Source of the DNA: Ephydatia muelleri
Taxonomy: Eukaryota; Porifera; Demospongiae; Spongillida; Spongillidae
Assembly (NCBI GenBank): GCA_013339895.1
Contig: JABACO010000046.1
Coordinates: 116,001 to 180,000, forward strand
Direction of reading: 5' to 3'
Length of the DNA stretch: 64,000 bases
Part shown: in pieces, positions 40,701 to 51,256 of the stretch
Layout of the letters: the number at the start of each line of letters is the position of its first letter
Position numbering within the stretch: position 1 is the first letter of the stretch
The notes under the pieces: model-generated
The model's input: only the letters and a program-made list of their open reading frames with translations
What the model was told of the DNA's origin: nothing
Databases searched by the model: none
Program-made: the position numbers and the translations under genes

Positions 40701-41559
40701 AGATGAACAAAACAGACTGTATTCCAAATGTGTGAACTGTGATTGGAATATGTATTAAGGTCTGAGTATTTAATAGAAAATATAGTGTGGCTTACTGTTT
40801 CAAGGGGTTTGATCGCCATATACCAATATGGAACCCAGTGCAGCATAAACCCGCAGATTGCTAAAGCTTTTACTGAACACGGGTGCACACATGGCAATTT
40901 TGCATCCCTACCATGTTATGTAAAGACAAGGACAAGGGGAAAATGAGAAAAGTGTGTCTCGGTACGATTGAGCACCTACACTGGTGCACTGTCATCAAAT
41001 GTAGAAAGCACAAAACTGTTCGTTATAGCTTTCTCTTAGTTTGCTAAAATCTGCAAAGCTACTTAAATGTACATGTGCACACTACAGAAGGTGTATACAT
41101 GTCATTGCTTCTGCATCTGAAGTATATTTAAACTATTTCCTCTGTGGTGAGATGTGGATACACTTGCTAATGATAGAGATGATTCTGAAAATGAATGTCA
41201 TTCATAAAACAGAACCTGCATTTATTTTATATCATACTTGATACATATGTGAAGGTAAATGAGTTTCATATAAATGATTACTACCAAAAGGGAATATCAA
41301 CATTTGACAACAGGGAAAAGTGTGCATACTAGAACTACAGCTGTAGCGGAGAAATGTCATAGTTAAGGAATTTATATTACACTGACAGCATTGTGCTATA
41401 ATCATGCGTGACTCACTAAACAGCATTTTAATCACAATACAACAAACTTACTTTCAAAGTATATTTTTTGCAATTAACATGAGCCCCAGCCTGCACAAGT
41501 ATTTCAACAGCTAACGACTGTCCACTAATTGCAGCTACATGAAGTGCTGTAGTTGTGGC
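33695..41559 (-). CDS. ankyrin-Roc-COR-Death-Death protein (ROCO family, DAPK-like layout)
   Basis: Minus-strand exons: 41559-41452 (ankyrin repeat ALHVAAISGQSLAVEILVQA), 39605-39363 (two ankyrin repeats and P-loop CGNSGAGKST), 37658-37599, 36726-35130 (Roc G3-G5 and COR), 34944-34879, 34793-34506 (death domain 1), 34423-34379 and 34080-33695 (death domain 2, stop). Phases agree at every junction I could test. Roc GTPases bind GTP and drive COR dimerisation; death domains recruit partners for apoptosis or innate signalling. Unlike DAPK1, no kinase domain is seen, though the 5' end is not resolved. The long Roc/COR exon has several frame breaks, so this copy may be inactive or the sequence imperfect. 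Confidence 0.75.
35130..36726 (-). pseudogene. Roc/COR exon with multiple frameshifts
   Basis: It starts NLYKAAEPSKPLTAGIIPYN with G3 YDMAGQPEYY, G4 GTHVDK and G5 region FIALDA. COR-type sequence follows: CHILYAFLQQRVPSDQ, GLILFILNKRNPDGSWIV, FPDLDAHMLVQFLSQLKLCH, NNEHGVTILFDMVEQF, ending at donor CATG|GTAAGG. Reading it needs frame changes near 36320, 36155, 35900 and 35500, each by a single base step, with recognisable family sequence continuing after each. Four breaks in 850 bp while neighbouring exons are clean suggests local decay or local assembly error. Confidence 0.65.
36727..37598. other. ROCO intron
   Basis: Between the Roc/COR exon and exon 37599-37658. No other structure recognised. 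Confidence 0.5.
37599..37658 (-). CDS. 60-bp ROCO exon
   Basis: TTGTACAG|GCAATAATG to GCAAAG|GTGAGT encodes AIMSISNCNEEVGSLLDRAK in phase 0 at both ends. It fits between P-loop exon 39363-39605 and the Roc exon at 36726. It corresponds to the Roc segment between the P-loop and switch I. Confidence 0.6.
37659..39362. other. ROCO intron with CT-rich tract
   Basis: Contains a C/T-rich low-complexity stretch at about 38385-38555 and the inverted repeat at 38886-39013. Confidence 0.5.
38886..39013. repeat. 128-bp imperfect inverted repeat
   Basis: ACAGTACTGTTACTGTGGGG at the left pairs with its near complement at the right (about four mismatches in 33 bp). The loop has TTTGCAAATA/CATATTTGCAAA motifs. 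Probably a MITE within the ROCO intron. Confidence 0.65.
39363..39605 (-). CDS. ROCO exon: ankyrin repeats plus P-loop
   Basis: Exactly 81 codons, phase 0 at both ends (GCAAG|GAC to CAG|GTATGT). DFTPLHMAVLCHNTDCVKKL and GIDVNIKDRYGRTPVMLGSG are ankyrin repeats; SKVILCGNSGAGKSTLAQ is the Walker A loop that starts the Roc domain. Confidence 0.8.
39606..41451. other. ROCO intron with three decayed array units
   Basis: Near 39640-39720, 39800-39870 and 39960-40000 are sequences related to the repeat units at 41.7-49 kb, each with an acceptor and donor close together (for example GTGCAG|ACG|GTAAGT on the minus strand). No open ankyrin exon was found here. Confidence 0.4.
41452..41559 (-). CDS. 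single-ankyrin-repeat exon
   Basis: 36 codons between TACGCAG and GAAA|GTAAGT, phase 0 at both ends: ATTTALHVAAISGQSLAVEI then LVQAGAHVNCKKY. It is one ankyrin repeat per exon, the pattern expected if the gene grew by exon duplication. Confidence 0.75.
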
Positions 41560-41739
41560 CTGCGTAAAATTAAGAGGTATAATATGGTAGGCACTTTCAA
41601 TGACATGCATGAGAACCTGTAGCTCTATTTCACACAACAGATCAGAAAGTACAATGTGAATATCATCATTGGTCGATCCTGCATTATTACATAGTACTAC
41701 AGTGAACTGTTTGGAATGCATTTAGTAATACATACCAGC

Positions 41740-41960
41740 TGTAGTGCTGTTAATATTGACAATGTGTTCAGCATGACATCACTAGACCTACTGCATCTAA
41801 CAAAACCATTCACTTTTTCATTCCAGCATGTGTGCATGTTCTGCAGAATACCGTACAGTGAGGATACATTCGAGGGTGCAAAATACACAAAATGGAAGGG
41901 TGCTAATAAATGGACTACAAAAGCTTTTGTAGTCCATTTATAATACAAATATAAACACAA

Positions 41961-42000
<40 letters not shown>

Positions 42001-42077
42001 ACACACACACACATATACATACACATATGAACACTGAACACCCATGCAAATTTACATATGTATGCAAGACAAACACA

Positions 42078-42113
<36 letters not shown>

Positions 42114-42947
42114 CATACAAAATATCGTGTACGGACACAATACATGATGGTGAGAAAATCAAACAGGGTTCTGGCTTTGGGGCATGTGATATACACACGA
42201 TGCACTTCCCTAGTGCTTGCTGTTTGCTGTCTAGCATAAGAGAGCTTCATTGCCCCCCCACACCCCCACCCTCCTCTCACTGTGTATTTACCTTGCTGTA
42301 CAGTGCATTGTAAGCACAGACAACTCTAAGTACTTGTTGCAAGATTGGATCCATATGAAATGTAACAGTGGAAATGTGTGCAGCGATACTTACCAGCTGT
42401 AGAATTGTACACATAGTTCGTAGCACATACAGAAGTGAGGGAGAATAGAAATTAATGGTGTTGTGACTTTTGAGCAGAACAATTTATAATACTAACATAA
42501 ATGTGTCCATGCATGCACACTCACACCAAGCATTAAGACACTTATATACACATACAACATAAGCTCTAAAACACACAAATATTGCAATACTACATATCGG
42601 AAGAATACGTTGGTACATAGTTTATATCACATTTGGAAAATTGTAAATATAGTGCTGGCAAATGTTCACAAAAGTATTTGCTTCCTTAAATAGATGCATG
42701 GCCTTATTACATATTAGATACACAAACAGCAATAACACAAGATCATATCACAAGATACAGAAAATGCAACAATGGAAACTTGTTCAATGACACTTACTTG
42801 CTTTAGTGTTGTACACATAGTTCATAGCACACATAATGGATGTGAAGGAGAATAAAAATGAGTGTGTTAGGAATTTTGGGCAGAACCATTAATAGTACTA
42901 ACATAAACACATGCCACTGCACTGAATACAAATGTAATGAATACCTT

Positions 42948-42992
<45 letters not shown>

Positions 42993-45573
42993 ACACGCAC
43001 ACTGAACACCCATGCACATATACATGCAAGACAAATAAACATGTACATGAATATAAACATCATGTACATAAATAAAACATGATATAGTGGGAGCTAAACA
43101 GGGTTCTGGCATTTGGACATGTGCTACACACATGGTGCACAATCCCAGTGCTTGCTGTGGGCTGGTTAGCATTGCAGAGCTTCATCCCACCCTCCCCACC
43201 CTCCCACTCCCTGTGTATTTGCACAGGGCATTGTAAGCACAGGCAACTCTAAGTACTTTAACAAGATTGGATCTATACAAAAGGTATGTACTTACCAGCT
43301 GTAGAGTAGTTCATAGCACACATAATTGAAGAGAGGGAGAATTCAAATTAGTGTGTTGGCAAATGATAGCAGAAACGTTCATAATACTAACATAAATACA
43401 TGTCCATGCATGCACACTGACACCAAACATTAAGACACATACACAATCATGATCTAATGCACAAATACATTTGTATTGCTACATAAGGGAGGAATGCGTT
43501 GGCACATAGTTCATATCACATTTGGAAGATTTTGTGCTGCAAATGATCACAGAACTATTTACACACTTAAACAGATGCCCTTGTTACATATTAGATACAC
43601 AAGCAGTAATTACTGAGCATATTACAAGATACAGGAAATGTGCGCAACAATGGAAACTTGTTCAGTGATATTTACCTTCTTTAGATTTGTACACATAGTT
43701 CATAGCACACATAATGGAAGAGGAGAATATCATGAGTGTGTTTGGAATTTTGAGCTGAAACATTATATAACTAACATAAACACATGCCACTGCACTACAG
43801 ACACATTTAATTGTGACATTGTGAGGGGACTAAACATGGTTCTGGCATCCGGGAATGTGATATACACATGGTGCACTTCCCTAGTGCTTGCTGCTTGCTG
43901 GCTAGACTTTGAGAGCTTCACCCTCCCCAACCCCACACCCTGAGCATTTGTCTTTGCTGTACAGTGCATTGTAAGCACAGACAACTCTAAGTACTTGTTG
44001 CAAGATTGGATCTATAGGAAATGTATCAGTGGAAATGTGTGCAGTGATACTTACCCACTGTAGAGTTGTACACATAGTTCATAGCACCATAATTGAAGAG
44101 AACGAGAATAAAAATGATTGTGGTTGGAATTTCAAGGAGGACAATTTGTAGTACTACCACAAACACATGTCCCTGCATGCACATGAACACCAAACATTAA
44201 GCCACATACATACATACAACATAAGACAAATACATTGTATTACTAAGAATGCGTTGGCATGTAGTTCTTATCACATTTGGAAGATTATAAACATTGTGCT
44301 GCCAAATGCTCACAGAACTATTTACACACTTAAACACTTGTGACATTTAAATACACAAACAGGAAATTATCACAAGATACAGGAAATGCAACAATGGGAA
44401 CTTTTACAGTGATACTTACCCACTGTAGTGTTGGACACATATTTCATAGCACACATAACGGAAGAGAAGGAGAATAAAACTGACTGTATTGGCAAATGAT
44501 TGCAGGACCATTTACATGTAGAAGTATAATGCATGGAAAAATACAAACCTAATTAATACACACATAATCACAGGCACACGCACAGTGAACACCCATGCAA
44601 ATTCACTATGCATGCAAGACAAAATCACACAAACACATGAACACACACCAAAACATGATGGTGAGGGGACTAAACAGCGTTCTGGTATCTGGACATGTGA
44701 TATACACATGGTGCACATTCCCAGTGCTTGCTATTGGCTTTCCAGCATTGGAGAGCGTCACCCTCCCTACCCTCCCCACCTTTCATTCCCTACATATTTG
44801 CCTTTGCTGTTGTGCTGGCAAATGCTCACAGAACTATTTACACACTTAAACAGATGCCATTGTCACATATAAACAGTAATTACTGAACTTATTACAAGTT
44901 ACCGGAAATGCAACAATGGAAACTTGTTCATGATACTTACCCTCTGTAGTAGTTCATAGGCCACATAATGGAAGAGGAGAATAGAAATGAGTTTGTTGGT
45001 AAACAATTCATAATACTAACATTGACACATGCCACTACATAGGAAATGTATCAGTGGAAATGTGTCGAGTGATACTTACCAGCTGTAGAGTTGTATAAAG
45101 TGTTCATAGCACACATAATTGAAGAGGAAAATAAAAAATGAGTGTGTTGGCAAAAACCATTCATAATACCAACATAAACACATGTCCATGGATTGACATG
45201 CACACCAAATATTAAGACACTTACATAAACATACCGGCACATGCTGTACATACACATACCCATTCATGCTCTAATACACACAAATACATTGTATTACTAC
45301 ATATTGGAAGAATTCATTGGCACACAGTTCATATCACATTTGGAAGATTTAAATATTGTGCTGGCAAATGCTCACAGTACTATTTGCACAATTAAACCAA
45401 TGTCCTTGTTATATTAGATACATTATTTAATGCATCACAAGATAGAAGAAATGCAACAATGGAAACTCTTTCAGTGATACTTACCCTCTGTAATAGTTCA
45501 TAGCGCACATGATTGAAGAGGAGTATGAAAATGAGTGTGTAAAAGAACCAAAATAAACACATGTCCATGCATG

Positions 45574-45604
<31 letters not shown>

Positions 45605-46925
45605 TCACACACACAAACACACCAAACACATACATGCTCTAAGACACACAAATGTATTGCATCACTACATATTGGAAGATTGTGTTGGCACATAGTTCAT
45701 TTCACAGTTGTGGTGGCAAATGTTCTATTTACACACATAAACAGATTAAACAGCCTTGTCACATATTGGATACACAAATAGTAATTAGTGAATGTATACA
45801 AGTATCACAAAATACAGGAAATGCAACAATGGAAACTTGTTCAGTGATACTTACCTCCTGTGGTGTTGTACACATAGTTCATAGCACACATAATGGAAGT
45901 GAAGAATAAAATTGAGTGTGTTCGGAATATCGAGCAGAACCATTTATAATATTAACATAAATACATGCCACTGCACGAAATACACATTTTAATGCATTTA
46001 AACAGACGCAAACACATAAACACACATGTGCACTGAACAAAATGCAAATTCACATTTGCATGCAAGACAAATACACACGTGCACATGCATATTAAACATC
46101 ACGTACACACACAAAACATGATGGTGAGGGGACTAAAATGGGTTCTGGCATCCGGGCATGTGATATACACATGGTGCACATTCCAGTGCTTGCTGTTAGC
46201 TGGCTTTCCCATGTATTTGCCTTTGCTGTACAGTGCATTGTAAACTCTAAGGACTTGTTGCAAGATGGACCCATAGGAAATATATTAGTGAAAATGTGTG
46301 CAGTGATACTTACCAGCTGTAGATTTGTACACATAGTTCATAGCACACATAGTTGAAGAGAAGGAGAATAAAAATGAGTGCGTTGGAAAATGATAACAGA
46401 AACTTAAGTACCAACTTAAACACAAGTCCATGAATGCACACTTCACTGAATATTAAGGCACACAAATGCATTGTATTACTAGATATTGGAAGAATGCTTT
46501 GGCGCATAGTTCATATATCACATTTGGAAGATTTTAACTATTGGGCTGGCAAATGCTCACAGAACTATTTACACACTAACAATGGAAATTTGTTCAATGA
46601 TACTTACCTCCTGTAGTGTTGTACACATAGTTCATAGCATACATAATGGTAGTGAAGGAGAACAAACATGATTGTGTTGGAAATTTCTTGCTGAACCGGT
46701 ATAATACTAACACAAACATATGCCCATGCTCTATATACACGTACAAATAATGTTCACAACACACACAGTCACACACATACACACCCTTAAACACCCATGC
46801 AAATTCACATACACATGCAAGACAACATCACGCATGTACATGCATACAACACATCATGTACACACACAAAACATGATGGTGAGGGGACTAAACAGGGTGC
46901 TGGCTTCTGGGCATGTGATATACCT
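41740..46925 (-). repeat. tandem array of about 12 diverged units (decayed ankyrin exons?)
   Basis: Two alternating unit types of roughly 350-500 bp recur. On the minus strand each carries a pyrimidine tract, TGTGCTATGAACTATGTGTA, then CTACAG, three bases, then GTAAGTATCA. Plus-strand positions of the acceptor/donor core: about 41736, 42389, 42797, 43290, 43668, 44051, 44412, 44933, 45072, 45476, 45848, 46305 and 46600. Other shared blocks are GGTGAGGGGACTAAACAGGG, TGCACTTCCCTAGTGCTTGC and CAACTCTAAGTACTTGTTGC. Frames are closed. Several CA tracts (41965, 42070, 42950, 45584) belong to the units. Confidence 0.8.
41906..41941. repeat. 36-bp perfect palindrome
   Basis: Perfect inverted repeat centred on AAGCTT, without spacer (ATAAATGGACTACAAAAGC and complement). 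Confidence 0.9.
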
Positions 46926-48944
46926 GTAGCACCCTTAGTAATGGACCAAATATGGAGATGCAACTTTAACACTATCGTCCAGACAAATTGTACAATCATA
47001 TATATAAACAGTTCGGTAACATCCGGCCACCAAAACACATACATGTACATGATATGGACTGCCTATACTACATACACCCTTCCTAGATTTCAGCTCGACC
47101 ACAAGCAGTAAGATATGTGTATTCCATATCTGTCTGGAGGTTGTCTCTATTGCACTGGGTAATGTGTTTGTTCCTGGTTTTCCAATGTGGCATCCTGATC
47201 CATTTTTGCAGGCATGTCTTCATTGCTCTGGACGGTATGTTCAATCAGGGGAGGGTTCCAACCCGAAGGAACTTCAGTTTCCTTGTGAAGTGGAGATATC
47301 TCAGCTGCATCTGGCTGGTGTCACTGCTGAATGCAGTTGATATGCACAACCCTGACTCTGCTTCCATCTGTTATTGCAACATGTACAGGGCCTTTGGTGC
47401 TCTGGATTCTCCTTTTCCCTTCCAAACGGGGATCCAGGTTTCCTGCTGTTCGTATAGACAATCAAACCATGTCTCCAACATCAAATGTCGTGACAGTGAA
47501 TGAATGTCATACCCAGTCTTCTGATGTAGTCCAACTTTCACCAAGTCCCATCAGAGGTACTACCTCTTCGAATTCCAGCAGAATACAGAGACGAAGTCAA
47601 TCACATGATTAAAGAAATATTGGATTCAATCATTATCGAAGAGACCAGTTATCCTTGGATGGCTCCAACAGTGTATGTTCGGAAAAAGACGGCAGCTTTT
47701 GACTGTGTGTGAACTATAGAGCACTGACGGTGAAGAAAGGATATCCTCTGTCCTCACCAGATTAAGTACAAAATCATCTTGCAGGTTCACTATAGATATT
47801 CAGTCACGTTACTGACAAATACCTGTCCACCCAACTGCTTGTGAGAAGACAGCTTATTGTCCTGGTCTGGGCCTATGTTTATTTCAGTTTCGACGAATGT
47901 CATTTGGATTGAGTGGTGCAACTGGATGTCTCATAGAAAACATGTTTGGGGCCTGAACTTTGTCAAGGTATGCGTAGATGATGTGTTCATTTATTCAGGA
48001 ACCAAAGATGACCATGTAAAGCAACTCACATCAGTGTTCAGCATCTAAAAGATGCTGGCCTTTCCTTAAGGAGAAACAAATGCCACATACGTCTTTCACA
48101 GGTGCGATACATTGGACATACCTTTCATCAAAAGGAATTATGCTAGATGATAGGAAGGTAGCAGTAGTCAGGGACTGGCCTATTCAAAGGATGGTGGTGA
48201 AGTGCGTCCATCTTTAGGTATGGCTTCATACTATAGACGCTATGTGCTGCACTTTGCTGACCTTGCTGCCCCCTTCCATATCTTGACACAGAAAGATACC
48301 TTATTCACATGGTCTTCTGAGTGTGATGCAGCTTTCAACATGCTGAAGGAGAAACTGACATAGACACCTATATTGGCTTATTCTAAGTTTGGACTTGATG
48401 TTGGTATCTTTGATCACACTCAACATAGATGCCAGTGATGTTGGTGTTGGTGCTGTACTGGCCGTGTGATTGCATACATCAGTCGTGCACTATCAATATT
48501 CTGAAATGAACTATAGTGCCAATCAGAAGGAATGTCTGGCAATGGTACATGCCACCAAGCAGTTATGTTACTACCTCTTTGGAAGACCATTCAAACTCCA
48601 AACAGACCATGCACCACTACAGTTGCTATCTACCCAAGAATATGGAAGGTCTTCTTTGTCGCTGATCACTTGCATTACAAAAATACGATTTCCACATTGA
48701 GTACAGGAAAGGGTGCAAGAACAGAAATGCAGATGCACTTTCATGTGTCCCATACCCAATCACAGTTATGACTTCAGTTGTTGGTGTATGGGTGGACAAG
48801 GAAGAACTTAGTTTGGCCCAAAATCAAGATGCAGTTTTGAACCAGGTATTATTGGCATTGCAAAACCATCTGTTAACCCCATGATTCCCAAACCACATAT
48901 ATGTATATTGATATGGACTGCCTATACTACCTACCCATGTTGAA
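46926..48944 (+). mobile_element. decayed Ty3/Gypsy retrotransposon inserted in the array
   Basis: The array unit is interrupted after GGGCATGTGATATAC (46926) and resumes at ACTAGTGCTTGCTG (about 48945). The inserted 2 kb carries a broken Gypsy pol. GATATGGACTGCCTATACTA occurs near both ends (about 47050 and 48910) and may be a remnant of terminal repeats. No intact LTR pair was identified. Confidence 0.6.
47545..48770 (+). pseudogene. Ty3/Gypsy reverse transcriptase-RNase H relic
   Basis: Plus-strand fragments in shifting frames: YRVPAEYRDEVNHMIKEILD, SYPWMAPTVYVRKK, CVDDVFIYSGTKDDHVKQL (YxDD-type motif as VDD), HLKDAGLSLRRNKC, NIDASDVGVGAVL (RNase H first Asp), YSANQKECLAMVHATKQLCY and FKLQTDHAPLQLLS. 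This is the RT to RNase H order of Ty3/Gypsy pol. Many stops and shifts make it inactive; no integrase follows. Confidence 0.8.
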
Positions 48945-49260
48945 CTTCACTAGTGCTTGCTGTTTGCTGGCTAGCATTGGAGACCCCATCCTCCCACTCC
49001 CTGTGTATTTGCCTTTGCCGTACAGTGCATTGTAAACACATACAACTCTAAGTACTTGTTGCAAGATTGCATGGACCCATACGAAATGTATCAGTGGAAA
49101 TGTGTGCAGTGATACTTACCACCTGTAGAGCCGTACACATAGTTCATAGCACATGAGGAGGATATAAGTATGTGTGTGTGTGTGTGTGTGTAAGTGTGTA
49201 AGTGTGTGTTGGGAAAAGATTTAGGCAACCATTCAACACTTTGTACAGTACCATTGTAAA
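48945..49260 (-). repeat. last unit of the array beyond the retrotransposon
   Basis: Resumes CTAGTGCTTGCTGTTTGCTG and reaches another CTACAG|GTG|GTAAGT core at about 49112 (minus strand), followed by a GT run at 49169-49190. Confidence 0.75.
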
Positions 49261-49914
49261 GTAGTGCACATTTAGACGAATACATTTAGATTCGATAGGT
49301 CACACACAATAAATGTTTATTACGTATGGTTCAAGTGTGAAAGAGAGTAGAAAGTTTAAGTATTTTTGAAATGGTCAAATCTTTCATTATGGACATAAAT
49401 AAACACACACAAATACGGACACATGCACACATGCACACACATATGTATAAGTATGTGCACACACACAAAACACAAATATTGAAACCTAAATGTTAGACTG
49501 AATCACAAGGTTACTATTGGGAGCACTCTAAATGAAACTAGCTTCTCCAGCCATTGAAAAAGTGACTTGGATGGAGGGTTAGGTGGTTGAAAGAGCCAGG
49601 AAACAAGGTATGGTTCCCTGAGCTCTATTACAGTGGTGTTTGATACGATGTTAGAGTTAAATAGTCCTAACATATCATATGTAACTAGGATGCTCCAGAA
49701 TAAATACTGTCTTAGTAGGATAGTATTGACAGAGGTCTAGTGAGTACACAACTGATCATGTATCAAACCCCTTACATGATTCTGCACCAACCTTTCATTG
49801 TTTGTTACCTGATATTGGTATCATATCTTTAGCCATGCAGACACATTGAAAAATGAAAGTTTTGTGGGTTCTTTACAGAGGGCTGCATCATTGCAAGTGA
49901 ACATGCAGGACAAC
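49261..49914. other. no gene recognised
   Basis: Short CA-rich stretch at 49397-49470; nothing else recognised. Confidence 0.35.
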
Positions 49915-51256
49915 AACTTGATGTTTCAGGCTCATGTGACCAAGGCTAACACAGTGTAACAAAGAGAAGGCTGGTCACGGTGTGTGGTGATGCATGGGGA
50001 ACGCCCATGCAACAGTGCTGAAACAGTCCATGAACAGTCAGCACACGTGTATAATGGGACTTCGTAATGTGAGCGCAGTATGTGATACTTACAGTACTGT
50101 GGATATAAGCATGCATATAAGGAGTGAGTGGGAATATTAAGGGAACATACATAACATGTGATTGCAAGTGGTGTGGTGCATTGTATCGGCTCAGTCCCAT
50201 AGCATATATGGTGGCAGAAGTGGGATTGATGCCATGCTGTCGTGTAAGAGAGTCTGTGACAGGGTGGAGGGTGAAGCTGAGGTGGACATGGTGAAATGGG
50301 TAGACTGGCTGTGCACCCAAATGCGTAGACTTTCGAAGAGCCTCCAAGAGAGGGAAGCTAGCGGTTGGAGAATTAATCTGATAATGGGGGATGCCATGCC
50401 GACCTGCATGAATTTGTTCAGCCATCATGTATGGAGATTAAGCTAGGGAGTTAAACAGCAATGGGATGGGAGGTCTAGAGCCTACTCTAGCAGCATGATG
50501 TGACATTGCATGGGGATCATCAATGCAGCAGTGCTGAAGGAGTGGGTGATCAGGTGGACGAACCCTTCAACCCCCTCTGAATAGTACATTGTTTTGGGTG
50601 CACTGTATGTCTGCTGTGTGGACTGCATGTATTCAGGGGTCTGGTGATTGAATTAGAAGTTGGAAAAGCTTAGAGAAGCAGCTTGACACTAGCATCGCTT
50701 GGCACATGCAAGCAGAGGCTAGTTTGATTGTCACATGGAGGTGAAGCAATTATGTAAAAAGAAGTTACTATTGACGATTGAACCTTGTTAACATTACCAC
50801 ATGTGTGGCTGTGTGCTTACATACATATATGACAAAGGACTATTTGTGTCAGTGGCATCATGATGTATCCTCTCCTCTGTAGAGTGTAATGTGGCCACAA
50901 TTCTGACACAACAAATGCCAATGAATGAGCTGCATGTGGTTCGCTGAGTTGTGCAATACTGCCATTGCAAAATCGATTCATTTTAACATGCACAACTTCT
51001 GTTCTAGGTACATGCAGGCCTACAAGAATGATTGTTTCATCACAACATGGTTCTTATTCTAGACAGTAAATATAGCATCTGTAGCAAAAGGGACAAATAG
51101 GCAGCTGTTGTACACCAGTTTAGAAGTTTTTTTAATTGTTTTATTTTATTTGATGTGATTTTCAGCAGCATACATGTACATATTAATAAACAGAACAAGA
51201 TAAAACAACATTCTGAAGCTGAGCAATACCATAAATATGTGTATTTAGTTACGAAT
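49915..51256 (+). repeat. interspersed repeat R1, copy 2
   Basis: Second copy of 10662-11925. TGGTGGCAGAAGTGGGA near 50209 matches, with one difference, the complement of a leucine tRNA 3' end, like a retrotransposon primer binding site. A 90-codon frame follows (VCDRVEGEAEVDMVKWVDWL.., stop near 50446) and could be a gag remnant. Segments around 49990 and 50505 are diverged direct repeats (TGCATGGGGA..CATG/CAA..AACAGTGCTGAA), as old LTRs would be. Confidence 0.75.

Noticed and set aside
44512-44718. Short frames in the 42-47 kb array as real proteins
   Set aside because: They do not persist between units, contain CA-run translations and lack splice-phase agreement.
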